NCBI GenBank assembly: GCA_903994455.1
Contig: CAJEXI010000032.1
Coordinates: forward strand, 1 to 37,638
Source: an uncultured Chlorobiaceae bacterium
Lineage (GTDB): Bacteria > Bacteroidota > Chlorobiia > Chlorobiales > Chlorobiaceae
Direction: 5' to 3'
DNA: 37,638 bases
The position numbers were made by a program, and so were the translations under genes. This document shows positions 16,339 to 27,400 of the stretch, in pieces (the first letter of the stretch is position 1; every line of letters starts with the position of its first letter). The notes below the pieces were generated by a model. That model was not told the DNA's origin and made no database searches. It saw nothing but the letters and a program-made list of their open reading frames with translations.

Positions 16339-17973
16339 ATGCTGAGTTTAATTGTTTTTCTGCCTATTATCGCCGGTCTGGTTATTCTTGCCGTGCCTTC
16401 ATCGCAAAAGCAGATAATCAGAATTGTTTCACTGCTTGCGGCTCTTGCCCAGGGAGTGCTGGCGGTTCTGATCTGGAGAGGTTATGATCCTGCATTGCCG
16501 GGAATCACTGCAGGGCCCACTGGCAGCCCCCTTGGCTCTTTTCAGTTTGTCGAAAAGATCCCATGGATCAGTCTGAATCTCGGTGGATTCGGCTCTCTGA
16601 ACATCGAGTACTTCCTCGGTGTTGACGGTATATCAATTACCATGGTTATCCTTACGGCGCTGATTTCGGCAATCGGTGTTCTGTCGAGCTGGACCATACA
16701 GAAACAGGTAAAGGGATACTTTATTCTCTACAACCTCCTTGCATCAGCCATGATGGGTTGTTTTGTAGCCCTTGATTTCTTCCTTTTCTATGTCTTCTGG
16801 GAAGTTATGCTGCTTCCGATGTACTTCCTTATTGGTATCTGGGGTGGGCCAAATCGCGAATATGCGGCCATCAAGTTTTTCCTCTACACCCTGTTTGGTT
16901 CAGTCTTTATGCTGCTTGTCATGATCGGGCTCTACTTCAGTGTTCTTGACCCCGTTACCGGCAACCACACCTTCAGCCTTGTTGCCATGGCCACCCAGAG
17001 CAACTACATCAAGGATGCCATTCTTGGCCCTGATAATGTTTTCTGGCGCTACGTAGCCTTTATTGTTCTCTTTATCGGCTTTGCCATCAAAGTTCCGATG
17101 TTCCCCTTCCACACCTGGTTGCCGGATGCACACGTTCAGGCACCAACCCCGATCTCGGTTATTCTTGCAGGCGTGCTTCTTAAGCTTGGTACTTATGGCA
17201 TGATTCGTATCAACTTCCCCCTTTTCCCCGAAGTATTTCATGCAGGGATGTACGTCATCGGCGTTTTCGGTGCCATTAATATTATCTACGGTGCCTTCTG
17301 TGCACTGGCTCAGAAAGATCTGAAAAAGATGGTTGCCTATTCATCCATCAGTCACATGGGTTACGTGCTGCTTGGTCTCTCTGCCGGAAATAGCGAAGGG
17401 ATGGTTGGAGCACTCTACCAGATGTTCAACCACGGCACCATTACCGCGATGCTCTTCCTTCTCGTCGGTGTAATTTATGATCGTGCGCACACTCGCCAGA
17501 TTGAAAAATTCGGTGGTCTTGCCTCCTACATGCCAGTCTATGCTGCGGTTGTTACCGTCGCATGGTTCGCTTCCCTTGGTCTTCCGGGCCTCAGCGGCTT
17601 TATCTCCGAGGCTCTTGTCTTTGTCGGTGCCTTCAGTTCCGTAACAACCCGCTATCTGGCCATGGTTTCGGTGCTTGGTATCGTTTTCGGTGCCGCCTAC
17701 CTGCTTTGGTCGCTGCAGCGGATGTTCCTCGGGCAAAGAAGGGCTGATGCGGCCTACGATGTTGTTGTTGGCGAGGACGGACACGAACATATCCACTTCC
17801 ATGACTGGAAGGGAAAGCTTGACCTTGATGGTCGTGAACTTGCCATGCTTGTGCCACTTGTGCTGATTACCATTTTCCTTGGTATCTATCCGATGCCTGT
17901 GCTCGGCATGCTCACGGCAAGCATTAACAAACTGGTTCAGGTGCTGTCTCCCGTTGTGCTGTCACAGATGTGA
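16339..17973 (+). CDS. nuoM: Complex I subunit M (antiporter-like)
   Basis: The 544-residue protein has FYVFWEVMLLPMYFLIGIWG (with the conserved Glu), FPFHTWLPDAHVQAPTPIS, VAYSSISHMGYVLLGLSAG and FNHGTITAMLFLLVGVIYDR, all standard for NuoM. A short His-rich loop (EDGHEHIHFHDWKG, residues about 480-493) lies near the C-terminus before the last helix. It is one of three proton-translocating antiporter-like subunits; nuoN follows after 38 bases. Confidence 0.97.
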   Translation: MLSLIVFLPIIAGLVILAVPSSQKQIIRIVSLLAALAQGVLAVLIWRGYDPALPGITAGPTGSPLGSFQFVEKIPWISLNLGGFGSLNIEYFLGVDGISITMVILTALISAIGVLSSWTIQKQVKGYFILYNLLASAMMGCFVALDFFLFYVFWEVMLLPMYFLIGIWGGPNREYAAIKFFLYTLFGSVFMLLVMIGLYFSVLDPVTGNHTFSLVAMATQSNYIKDAILGPDNVFWRYVAFIVLFIGFAIKVPMFPFHTWLPDAHVQAPTPISVILAGVLLKLGTYGMIRINFPLFPEVFHAGMYVIGVFGAINIIYGAFCALAQKDLKKMVAYSSISHMGYVLLGLSAGNSEGMVGALYQMFNHGTITAMLFLLVGVIYDRAHTRQIEKFGGLASYMPVYAAVVTVAWFASLGLPGLSGFISEALVFVGAFSSVTTRYLAMVSVLGIVFGAAYLLWSLQRMFLGQRRADAAYDVVVGEDGHEHIHFHDWKGKLDLDGRELAMLVPLVLITIFLGIYPMPVLGMLTASINKLVQVLSPVVLSQM

Positions 17974-18011
17974 GTTACTTAAATTGACTGAAAGAATAAA
18001 CGAAGAGAATT

Positions 18012-19547
18012 ATGTTCGAGCTGCCATCAGGTGCTGAAATTCAAGGTATCATTGCCAGTCTAAAAGCAAGCGTTGGATTTTTTATACCTGAAATTTATCT
18101 CTCCTTGCTTTTTATGCTCCTCATCGTTATCGATCTGGTGGCAAAAGGCAGGAAAAACAATCTGCTTTCAGTAACAACCCTTGTCGGGCTTGCTGGCAGC
18201 CTCTTTTTTATCTACCAGCAGCACTCCATGCCTGCCGGAGAGTTCTTTTTCGGAATGTATGTCCTTGACGAGTTTGCCCTCTTCTTCAAATACTTTTTTG
18301 TCTTTTCCGGAATGCTCGCGGTTGTCGTTACCATGGCTGACGAGCAGTTTGATCGTGAAGTAAAAAGTATTGGCGAATACTACGCGCTTATCGTCTCGAT
18401 GGTCATCGGTATGATCATGATGGCCTCTTCTTCAGACCTTCTGATGATCTTCCTCTCCATGGAGTTGGTAAGCTTCACCGCCTACATTCTCACTGGTTAT
18501 TTCAAGCGCAATGCCCGTTCCTCTGAGGCAGCATTGAAATATCTTGTCTACGGTGCCGTTTCATCAGGGCTTATGGTCTATGGATTTTCACTCATTTACG
18601 GCCTTACCGCACAGACCAACCTTCTGAAAATCAGCGCGGAGTTGGCTACTCATGGCTATGACCCGATGGTGATGATCTTCTCAACACTCCTTATACTGGC
18701 AGGGTTTGGTTACAAAATTGGAGCTGTACCATTTCACTTCTGGTCACCCGATGTCTACGAAGGTGCGCCGACCCCAATCACGGCCTATCTTTCCGTAGCT
18801 TCAAAGGCTGCCGGTGTTGCTCTTCTCATGCGCTTTTTCTACATAGCAGTTCCCCACGGTGGCCACTCATACGAAGATATTATGGGTATCGACTGGCTTT
18901 CACTGCTTATTCTCATTTCCGTCTCATCCATGATCTATGGTAACGTCGTCGCATTGTGGCAGAAAAACGTCAAGCGGTTACTTGCCTATTCATCGATTGC
19001 CCATGCAGGCTATATCCTTCTCGGCATTATTGTCATGGACAAGTTCGGAACCCAGGCGACCCTCCTTTACCTGCTCTCCTATTTTCTGATGAATTTCGGT
19101 GCCTTCTATGTCGTCATTCTTATTGCCAACAAAACCGGCAGTGAAAATCTTGACGATTACCGTGGACTTGGTAAAAAAATGCCTCTGGCGGGTGCAGCGT
19201 TAACCGTTTTTTTGATCTCGCTTGTTGGCCTACCCCCGACATTCGGTTTTATCGGTAAACTGATGATCTTTTCTGCCCTGCTTGCCAAAGGTTCCATCTA
19301 TATCTGGCTTGCCCTTATTGGCGTTATGACCAGCGTTATTTCTCTTTACTATTATATGCTCATCCCTCTCAACATGTACCTCCGCGAATCGATGCAGCAT
19401 GATGAAAAGGAGATGTCTACCGGAATGACAGCGCAGATTCTTATGGCTCTTTTGATGATCCTGACCATCTATTTCGGCCTCTTTTTTGCCCCCCTTTCTG
19501 ATTTTGCACAATATTCATCATCCATGTTCGGAATAACGCTTCATTGA
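18012..19547 (+). CDS. nuoN: Complex I subunit N (antiporter-like)
   Basis: The 511-residue protein has LLMIFLSMELVSFTAYILTG (conserved Glu), VPFHFWSPDVYEGAPTPITA and LLAYSSIAHAGYILLGIIVM, the hallmarks of NuoN. The fourteen-helix core is complete. It is the last gene of the operon and is followed within 45 bases by a strong hairpin terminator, so no nuoEFG genes follow either. Confidence 0.97.
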   Translation: MFELPSGAEIQGIIASLKASVGFFIPEIYLSLLFMLLIVIDLVAKGRKNNLLSVTTLVGLAGSLFFIYQQHSMPAGEFFFGMYVLDEFALFFKYFFVFSGMLAVVVTMADEQFDREVKSIGEYYALIVSMVIGMIMMASSSDLLMIFLSMELVSFTAYILTGYFKRNARSSEAALKYLVYGAVSSGLMVYGFSLIYGLTAQTNLLKISAELATHGYDPMVMIFSTLLILAGFGYKIGAVPFHFWSPDVYEGAPTPITAYLSVASKAAGVALLMRFFYIAVPHGGHSYEDIMGIDWLSLLILISVSSMIYGNVVALWQKNVKRLLAYSSIAHAGYILLGIIVMDKFGTQATLLYLLSYFLMNFGAFYVVILIANKTGSENLDDYRGLGKKMPLAGAALTVFLISLVGLPPTFGFIGKLMIFSALLAKGSIYIWLALIGVMTSVISLYYYMLIPLNMYLRESMQHDEKEMSTGMTAQILMALLMILTIYFGLFFAPLSDFAQYSSSMFGITLH

Positions 19548-19588
19548 GATTTCTTCAGGAGCTGACCGACCACGCGAGCCCCCAATGC

Positions 19589-19628
19589 AAGCCCGTTTAT
19601 CTCAAGAAGTAAACGGGCTTTATCTTTT
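19589..19628 (+). terminator. Intrinsic terminator of the nuo operon
   Basis: AAGCCCGTTTA (19589-19599) pairs perfectly with TAAACGGGCTT (19610-19620), giving an 11-bp stem with a 10-nt loop. TATCTTTT follows. It lies 41 bases after the nuoN stop and just before the end of the convergent gene. On the minus strand the stem has no T-tract, so it mainly serves the nuo transcript. Confidence 0.88.
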
Positions 19629-19631
19629 CGG

Positions 19632-20534
19632 TCAATACTTCATAGCCCGTACCGCTCGAACACGTCCACTGAAGTCCTTGCTATAGCCTTTCTGGTCGCC
19701 ATCGTCAAAGCCTTTTGTCCATGCGTAATTTGCATCATACTCAGTAGCACTCCAGTAGATGTCGTCAGCAAAACCGCCAACAGCATCCCGTTGGAGATAG
19801 AGCTGATTCAACTGCTCCTTGTCGGGTAAAAACCAGTCGCTGTAACCATTGCTTACCAGATTATTGCTGGCAGTTTTAGCATCATACCATGAAAAACAAT
19901 CCTCATCAAGAATCAATGCCGGGTGAGGCAAATCATTTTTGGCAGTAATCAGATAACGCCGTCCGATAGTATCGACTGAAAAAATAATACCCCCGCCAAA
20001 GGCATCGCCGATTTTGAGAGCAGTTACAGCCGAACTCGAAACAAGAGGTGTTGCACGGCAGAGCACTTTACCTGTTTTTACCCATGAGTCGAAGTCCGAA
20101 GATGCAACCACCAGGTCGAGATGGTGTCGTTTCGCAGCCTGCTCGCATACGACCATGGGAAGGCAACGCGTCATGATTTCGTCAATGCTGGAGATGCCTG
20201 TGGTCTTCAGATAACCATGCAGAGCAGTCAGCGACAAAGAGCTCGTTCGCGTGCTGGCAACATCAGGCTTGATCCACAGATACCCCTTTGCAGGAGGCAT
20301 TGTTGCATAGGAGCAGTGACATTCATTATCAGTACAGGATGCATTACCATGAAACGGGGAGCACTCCATCATTGGCGGCTCTTGAGAGACCTGTTTTACG
20401 ACAGGGGAAGATGCAGAAGGTGCCAGAGAGGTAGCTCTGCCATTAGCCGCTGAAAAATTCTCTTCATGCTGTCCAGGCGATTCTGCAGCACTGCTCCCTT
20501 TTTTGTGCACAAAGATTTTGGTCAACCAGCTCAT
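19632..20534 (-). CDS. DUF1566 / Lcl_C-domain protein
   Basis: The protein has 300 residues. Residues about 173-300 form an Lcl_C (DUF1566) domain: GDAFGGGIIFSVDTIGRRYL, DCFSWYDAKTASNNL, NGYSDWFLPDKEQLNQLYLQ, GGFADDIYWSATEYD and a final GRVRAVRAMKY. This fold occurs at the C-terminus of Legionella collagen-like protein and many secreted or surface proteins, and is thought to bind glycans. The first 60 residues are low-complexity and Ser/Pro-rich without a clear signal peptide. A Cys-containing middle part (residues about 57-160, with CTDNECHCSY) is unrecognised. A GGAGT ribosome site precedes the ATG. It lies between the nuo terminator and the giant adhesin gene, divergent from the latter. 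Confidence 0.8.
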   Translation of the reverse strand: MSWLTKIFVHKKGSSAAESPGQHEENFSAANGRATSLAPSASSPVVKQVSQEPPMMECSPFHGNASCTDNECHCSYATMPPAKGYLWIKPDVASTRTSSLSLTALHGYLKTTGISSIDEIMTRCLPMVVCEQAAKRHHLDLVVASSDFDSWVKTGKVLCRATPLVSSSAVTALKIGDAFGGGIIFSVDTIGRRYLITAKNDLPHPALILDEDCFSWYDAKTASNNLVSNGYSDWFLPDKEQLNQLYLQRDAVGGFADDIYWSATEYDANYAWTKGFDDGDQKGYSKDFSGRVRAVRAMKY

Positions 20535-21492
20535 TTTAACTCCGTTTACCGTTGACAGGGATATACCTGTTTCGAGTTAACCTGAAATTCATCGGTCCAC
20601 GCAAGGCATTTATTAATAAATAATTTTTGCAAATTACTCTCCTGAGAGGACAATCTTCTGCTGAGAGGAGGACATTGATTCCGATGCCTTTTGAAGAGCT
20701 GCAACTTTCACTGATAAAGTAAGTTGCAGATAGTTATCCGACCTTCCTTTGCGGGTGTAATGAATTATCCAGGCTAATCATTGTTGAAACTTGCACAATA
20801 AAAGCAAAAATCAAATAATATCATTATCGGTTATTTTAAAGTTTCATTTCATGGTTTCATTCTGAAGAACAATATATAACTTGCCGAGGGTGTAAATCAG
20901 AGCATTTTCTCCTACTGACTTTGCCGCAGTATTTGGCCTCGAGCCACAGGGTTTAAATTTTGATCAACAGGGCTACATTTTACGGTTCAGTTTTCATCTC
21001 GTCGCCACTGATCGCTATGATTGGAGACCAGGAATATTATGGGCTGGTTAGTGTGCTTAATAATCTTTTAGGTATCTCGGGACTGATTGATTGATTTTAA
21101 GGAGCAAAAAAGCGCCTTGGTCAAGTTACAAACATCTGGGGAATAGTTTGGAGACAGGAATTTCTTTTCATTACTTTTCATGCACTTCTATAGAAAAACA
21201 CTTTTTTTGATTATAATTTAGCATGATTGCAAGGCTTGGTGTTATGCACTATACGCTATACTTACGCTTTATCAGGGGCGAGGCCTTTGGTTGTCCTGAC
21301 ATTTGCTTCACTACGGTTAGAGATTTAAATAATAAGTTGTTCAGGATTTGTGACATTTTGTGATTTTTTTTTGTTAAACAGGTTTCAGGATGGTTTTTTG
21401 AGAGGTATTGGCTGACTGCAGCACTGCTGGCAGGATCAGATGATATCATGTCTTTATATATAAATGAAATGATAAACCAAAAGAGGTGATTT
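20535..21492. other. Long AT-rich non-coding region upstream of the giant gene
   Basis: The 958 bp hold no convincing gene. A 9-bp direct repeat (CTGAGAGGA at 20642-20650 and 20661-20669) is present. A frame from TTG at 20960 to a stop at 21094 could encode 44 mostly hydrophobic residues (FYGSVFISSPLIAMIGDQEY...), possibly a remnant of a membrane protein, but it has no ribosome site and is not called. The region must carry the promoters of the divergent Lcl_C gene and of the giant gene, leaving a possible leader of about 270 bases for the latter. Confidence 0.5.
21208..21217 (+). promoter_or_regulatory. Candidate promoter of the giant repeat protein gene
   Basis: A consensus TATAAT lies at 21212-21217 with TG three bases upstream, close to an extended -10. 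No good -35 is seen at the right distance. If used, the transcript would have an untranslated leader of about 270 nt. Confidence 0.3.
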
Positions 21493-24400
21493 ATGGATAT
21501 TGAGTACGTTGCTACTTCCAGCAAGATGAGTCAGGATGCCACTGATCTTCTGGTCACTGATTTTTCCAATAAGATTAATAATCGTACGATGATTTCTGCC
21601 GGACGTGGATTGGTTCTTGCTGATGCTGCTTTACAAGAGGCCGATGTTTTGCTTGGCCAGCTTGACCCGGAGATTGATCTCTGGCGCATAGATTCGGACA
21701 CCGATGTCGGGGGAATGCTTGAAAAAGCTTTCTCAAGTGGTTATGATCAGCTTCATTTTTTGGGACATGGTCAATCTGGCACCATTACGCTTGGAGGAAA
21801 GAGGCTTGAGGTTGACGATTTTACAGCGTTGGCAAAGGGGTCTGCTCACGCACCATCCCTGCACTTCTGGTCTTGCCTGACTGGCGCGGGGGTAAAAGGA
21901 CATGCTTTTGTTGATGGTATTGCGAACGCTTTTGGTTCAGTGGTGAGTGCTTTCAGTGGTCTTGCAGGTGCTCGCAGCAAAGGTGGCAGTTGGTTGCCTG
22001 ATGTCTTTTCGCAGGAGGGCTTATCGGTAGGGTTGCCGTTCGGGAACGCTTATGCCTATGCCTATACGTTGGAGACCACTTCGGAGCAAGCCTTGATAAA
22101 TGCAGTCAATGCTCAACCCTTTATCCCGCTCACCACGTCCACCACGTTCATCTCATTACTTACTGCTGTTGGGGCGGATAATGCGTCGTTATACAGGGTT
22201 CAGGCGCTGGCACTCGCTACGTCATTAACTACTCTTGATCCAAATCGCTTTACGGCGCTTAAATATGATTTAGTCAGCAACTGGGCACATGAGGCCACCC
22301 CGGTTCCTTATTATGGCACCATAACGGAGCTGTGGGGTGAGTTGCAGCCGCTGGCAGACCTTCGTATTGCCGCAGATAATGGTTTTAAAGCAGCTAAAGC
22401 CGGAAATTTGACACTGGCTCACTTCGAAGCCATGAGCGCCTCCGTTCAAGCCATACCTGTTGGCACAATGGTCAGCGGTCAAGGAGTTACCGCCGATAAT
22501 ATTGCATCTGCAAGTGTCCGTGCTGATCAAATAAGAAGTATCTATCCAACAAACCGGTTCCCGCAGCTTTCAACCTTTTTGCAGGGCTATGCCAACGCAC
22601 AAACCAACCCTGCCCTGCAGGACGTGTGGCTGGTCCTTTCCCAGCTGGTTCAGAGTAACAACGCATCGCCAGTCTTTATTTCCCTTTCAAGTGCTTCGAT
22701 CAATGAGAACGCGGCAATTGCTACCCCCATATACACAGCAGTAACCACGGATACGGATACTTTTGCTTATCACACGTATACGCTTGGTGGTACCGATGCG
22801 GCCTTGCTTACCATCAGCACCACCGGGGAAGTTAAGCTGAAAGTCGCAGTTAATTACGAAACGAACCCCAGCTACAGCTTTAGTGTTACCGCCAGTGATG
22901 GTGTAGCAGCTCACAATGCGACCAGGGATGTTGTTGTTTCGGTCATCAATCTTGACGAGGTAGCGCCAATAATCACGTCAGGCCCTACGGCGACAGCGAT
23001 AAACGAGAACAGCGGTGCAGGTCAGGTAGTGTACACAACGAGCTCAACAGACACGGGAGATATCAGCGCGGGAGTGACCTACAGCCTGAAATCGGGGGTT
23101 GGTGATGCCGCCGTGCTCACTATCAATCCGAATACGGGAGCGGTGACGCTGACGGCGAATCCGAATTATGAGGTGAAGTTGAGCTACAGCTTTACCGTTT
23201 TGGCAAGTGACGGAGTGAATACACCGACAGAGAAGGCGGTGACGCTTGCCATAAACAACCTGAACGATAACCCGCTCAGTGCCGTAACGGATTCGAATGC
23301 AGCACTTAACAGTGTGGTTGAAAACGCTACAGCAGGAACTGTTGTTGGTGTGACAGCACTGGCGACTGATCTTGACAGTGGTGCTGTGGTCAGTTACAGC
23401 TTGCTGGATAATGCCGGTGGAAAATTTGCTATTGACAGTGTTACAGGAGTGATTACGGTCTCCTCCAATGGAGCCCTTGACTATGAGAAAGCGTTCAGTC
23501 ACAATGTGATCGTTTCGGCTGCAAGTTCAGACGGGTCGCCCAATACGACCGGGATTTTCAGAATTGATGTGACCAACCTCAACGACACAGCGCCGGTGTT
23601 TACCTCTGGCAGTACAGGTTCTGTTGATGAGAATGCTGTCATCACGACACCGATTTACACAGCCACAACCACAGTTGACGACAACCTGGCTGTTGCACGA
23701 ATCTACACCCTTGAAGGCTCAGATGCTGGCTTGCTCAACATCAGTAACGGAGTGGTGACCCTGAAAGCTTCCGCCGACTATGAGTCAGCCCAGAAGAGCT
23801 ACAGTTTTGATGTTATTGCTGCTAACGGTACAAACATCACGAGGCAGGCCGTTGTTGTATCGGTGAACAATGTTTCCGATACTCCTTTAAATTTTACTTC
23901 ATCCAGCACAGGCTCGGTTAATGAAAATGTGCCGACAGCGACCGTTATTTACACGGCTGTGGCCCCGGCAGCCTCTGGTTATTCAGCTCCAACCTATGCG
24001 GTTGGAGGCACTGATGCCAGCTTGCTTGACATCAATGCTGTTACTGGAGCGGTGACGCTGAAATCCACGGCAGCGACAGTAGACTACGAATCGACCCAGA
24101 AGAGCTACAATTTCACCGTTACTGCCAGTGACGGAACGAACAGTGCAACACTGCCTGTTGTTATTTCGGTTGTCAACCTGAACGACAATCCATCGGTCTT
24201 CACGTCACTCACAACAGGATCGATTGACGAGAATGCGCCAGTCAGTGCTGCGATCTACACGGCAGCGACGACGGATGCTGATGGTGGCTCGAGGACGTAC
24301 ACACTGAATGGAAGTGATGCTGCTTTGCTCAATATCAATGCCACCACAGGGGCCGTAACGCTGAATTCATCAGCAGACTACGAATCAAACAAGAAGAGCT

Positions 24401-27400
24401 ACAGTTTCAATATTGTAGCTCACGATCCCCTTGCCAACGATACCTCAGACCATAGTGTTTCACAAGCGGTTGTCGTGTCTGTGAAGAATTTGAACGACAA
24501 TGCACCCGTGTTTGCCTCTGGCGATACTGGCTCAGTCAACGAAAACGAGGCGATCAGCACCGTTATCTATATGGCTGCGACGACTGATGTTGACAATCTT
24601 GAACCGCTAACCTATACTCTCGGCGGTGCTGATCAAAACTTGCTTTCCATGACATCCGCCGGAGTGGTAACGCTCAAAGCCCCGGCAGACTACGAAACCA
24701 AAGAGAGTTACAGCTTTACAGTTATTGGAAATGACGGAGCCAACAATACAACGCAGGCAGTGGTTGTGAAGGTAATCAATCTGAACGATAACGCTCCGGT
24801 GTTTACCTCGGGCGTTCTTGGCTCAGTCAACGAAAACGCCTCCCCAAGCTCCATAGTCTATAGAGCAACGACGACCGACAAGGACAATCTTGCTGCACGA
24901 ACCTATAGCCTCAGCGGAACCGATGCGGCTTCGTTTGATATCAGTGCTACAGGAGTGGTGACCCTGAAAGTTTCAGCAGACTTTGAAACGAAGAGTAGTT
25001 ATAACATCAGTGTTACTGCCAGTGACGGTGATGTCACCCATAACACAACGCAGGCAGTGCTCGTTTCGGTCGTTAACCTGAACGATAACGCGCCGGTATT
25101 TACCTCAGGCTCAACGGGCTCGGTTGATGAGAATGTTTCGACGAGCATACCTGTCTATACGGCAGTAACGACTGATGCCGATAATCTTGCTGCACGAACC
25201 TACTCGCTCAGCGGTATTGATGCCGGTGCGCTGATCATCAATCCGACAACGGGTGTCGTCACCCTGAAAAACCCGGCGGAATTTGAAGCCAAGAGCAGTT
25301 ACACCTTCAATGTCATCGCCAATGATGGCTCGAACACCAAAACGCAGCCCGTTGTTGTAACGGTAAACAATGTGAACGACGAAGCACCGGTGTTTACGTC
25401 AGGAGCGACCGGTTCGGTTAATGAGAATGCTGCTCCAGGCACAGTGATCTACACGGCGGCGGCGACTGATGTAGATAATCTTGCAGCACTGGCCTACTCG
25501 CTCAGTGGAACCGATGCCAGTGCACTGAACATCAACACGACAACCGGTGCCGTAACACTGAAAGTTTCAGCAGACTACGAAGCAAAGACAAGCTATAGCT
25601 TCAATGTTATTGCCAATGACGGTGACGTTACCCATAACAGAGCGCAGGCAGTGGTCGTTTCGGTCGTGAACCTGAACGATAATGCGCCGGTATTTACCTC
25701 AGGTTCAACAGGTGCAGTTGATGAGAATGCTGCACCAGACAAGGCGATCTATACGGCAGCGACAACGGATACCGATAACCTTGCTGCACGCACCTACAGC
25801 CTCGGAGGAGCGGATGCGGCTTTGCTGAATATCACTTCGGCAGGTGTGGTAACACTCAAGGCCTCTGCGGACTATGAGTCGGGCAAGACCAGTTACAGTT
25901 TTGATGTTATCGCCAATGATGCCGCAAATACCACTCCAAAGGGCGTTGTTGTTTCGGTAAACAATCTGAACGACAATTCAGTCACCACGATTACAGACAG
26001 CAATGCGGCGGCCAACAGTGTTGCAGAAAACGCAAGTGTGGGAACAGTTGTTGGCCTTACAGCCTTTGCGGCAGATGGCGACACAGGCACAACGACAAGC
26101 TACAGCCTGACTGATAATGCCGGTGGAAAATTCGCCATCGACAGTGCAACAGGTGTCATCACCGTAGCCGGATCGCTGGATTACGAGACGGCGACGAGCC
26201 ACAGTGTGACGGTTTTGGCGACAAGTACTGATGGTTCTACCAATACCCAGAGCTTCACGATCGGGGTGAAGAATATCAACGACAATCCTGTATCCACTAT
26301 TGCCGATAGCAATGCTGCCGATAACAGAGTCGACGAAAATGCGGTTGTTGGAACAGTCGTTGGTGTTACTGCATCAGCGACCGATGGCGATGCTGGCACA
26401 ACGATAAGCTACAGCCTGTTGGACAATGCAGGCGGAAAGTTTGCCATTGGCAGTGCATCAGGCGTTATTACCGTAGCCGGATCGCTGGATTACGAGACGG
26501 CGACGAGCCACAGTGTGACGGTTCAGGCGACGAGTTCAGACGGTTCAACCAATACCCAGATCTTTACGACAGGCGTGAACAATGTCAACGACAACACGCC
26601 TGTGTTTACCTCCGGCGCTACAGGTGCAGTTGACGAGAATGCCGTGATAACCACGGTCATCTATACTGCCGTAACGACAGATGCAGACAACCTTGCTGCA
26701 CGTACTTATACTCTGGGAGGAACTGATGCCGGAGCATTGAATATTGATGCAGGAACCGGTGAGGTGAGGCTGAAGACATCCGCCAACTTTGAGGAAAAGC
26801 CAAGCTATAGTTTCAATGTTATTGCCAGTGATGGTGATGTTACCCATAACACAACGCAGGCGGTGGTTGTTGCAGTCAATAATCTTCCCGAAGCAGGTAA
26901 CGTGGAATTCACCTCTGGTAGCGCAGGTATTGCCGTTAACGAGAATGATGCAGCAAAACCGGAGGTATACACTGCAATAGCGACCTCTCCTAATAGTGGA
27001 GAAACGGTAACGTATTCGCTTGAGGGTACAGATGCCAGCTCGTTTATCCTTGATTCTGCGACCCGTAAAGTAAAACTGAACGTCACAGCCGACTACGAAT
27101 CGGTGAAAAGTTACAATTTTAGTATTAGAGCTACTGATCAATCCGGTAACACTTCGGTACGGCCTGTTACTGTCGCAGTCAACAACCTGAACGATAATGC
27201 CCCGGTGTTCACCTCTGGCGCGACAGGTTCCGTTAATGAGAATGCTGCAATAAGTACCGTGCTCTATACGGCAGCGACGACCGATGCTGATAACCTTGCT
27301 GCGCGGACCTATACCCTGGGTGGTACTGATGCCAGCTTGCTCACCATAACCAGTGCAGGTGTCGTGACGCTGAAAGCCTCAGCGGATTATGAGTCAATCA

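Noticed and set aside
20960..21094. 44-codon TTG-initiated frame with hydrophobic residues
   Set aside because: No ribosome site, no recognised family and too short to separate from chance; mentioned only within the intergenic entry.
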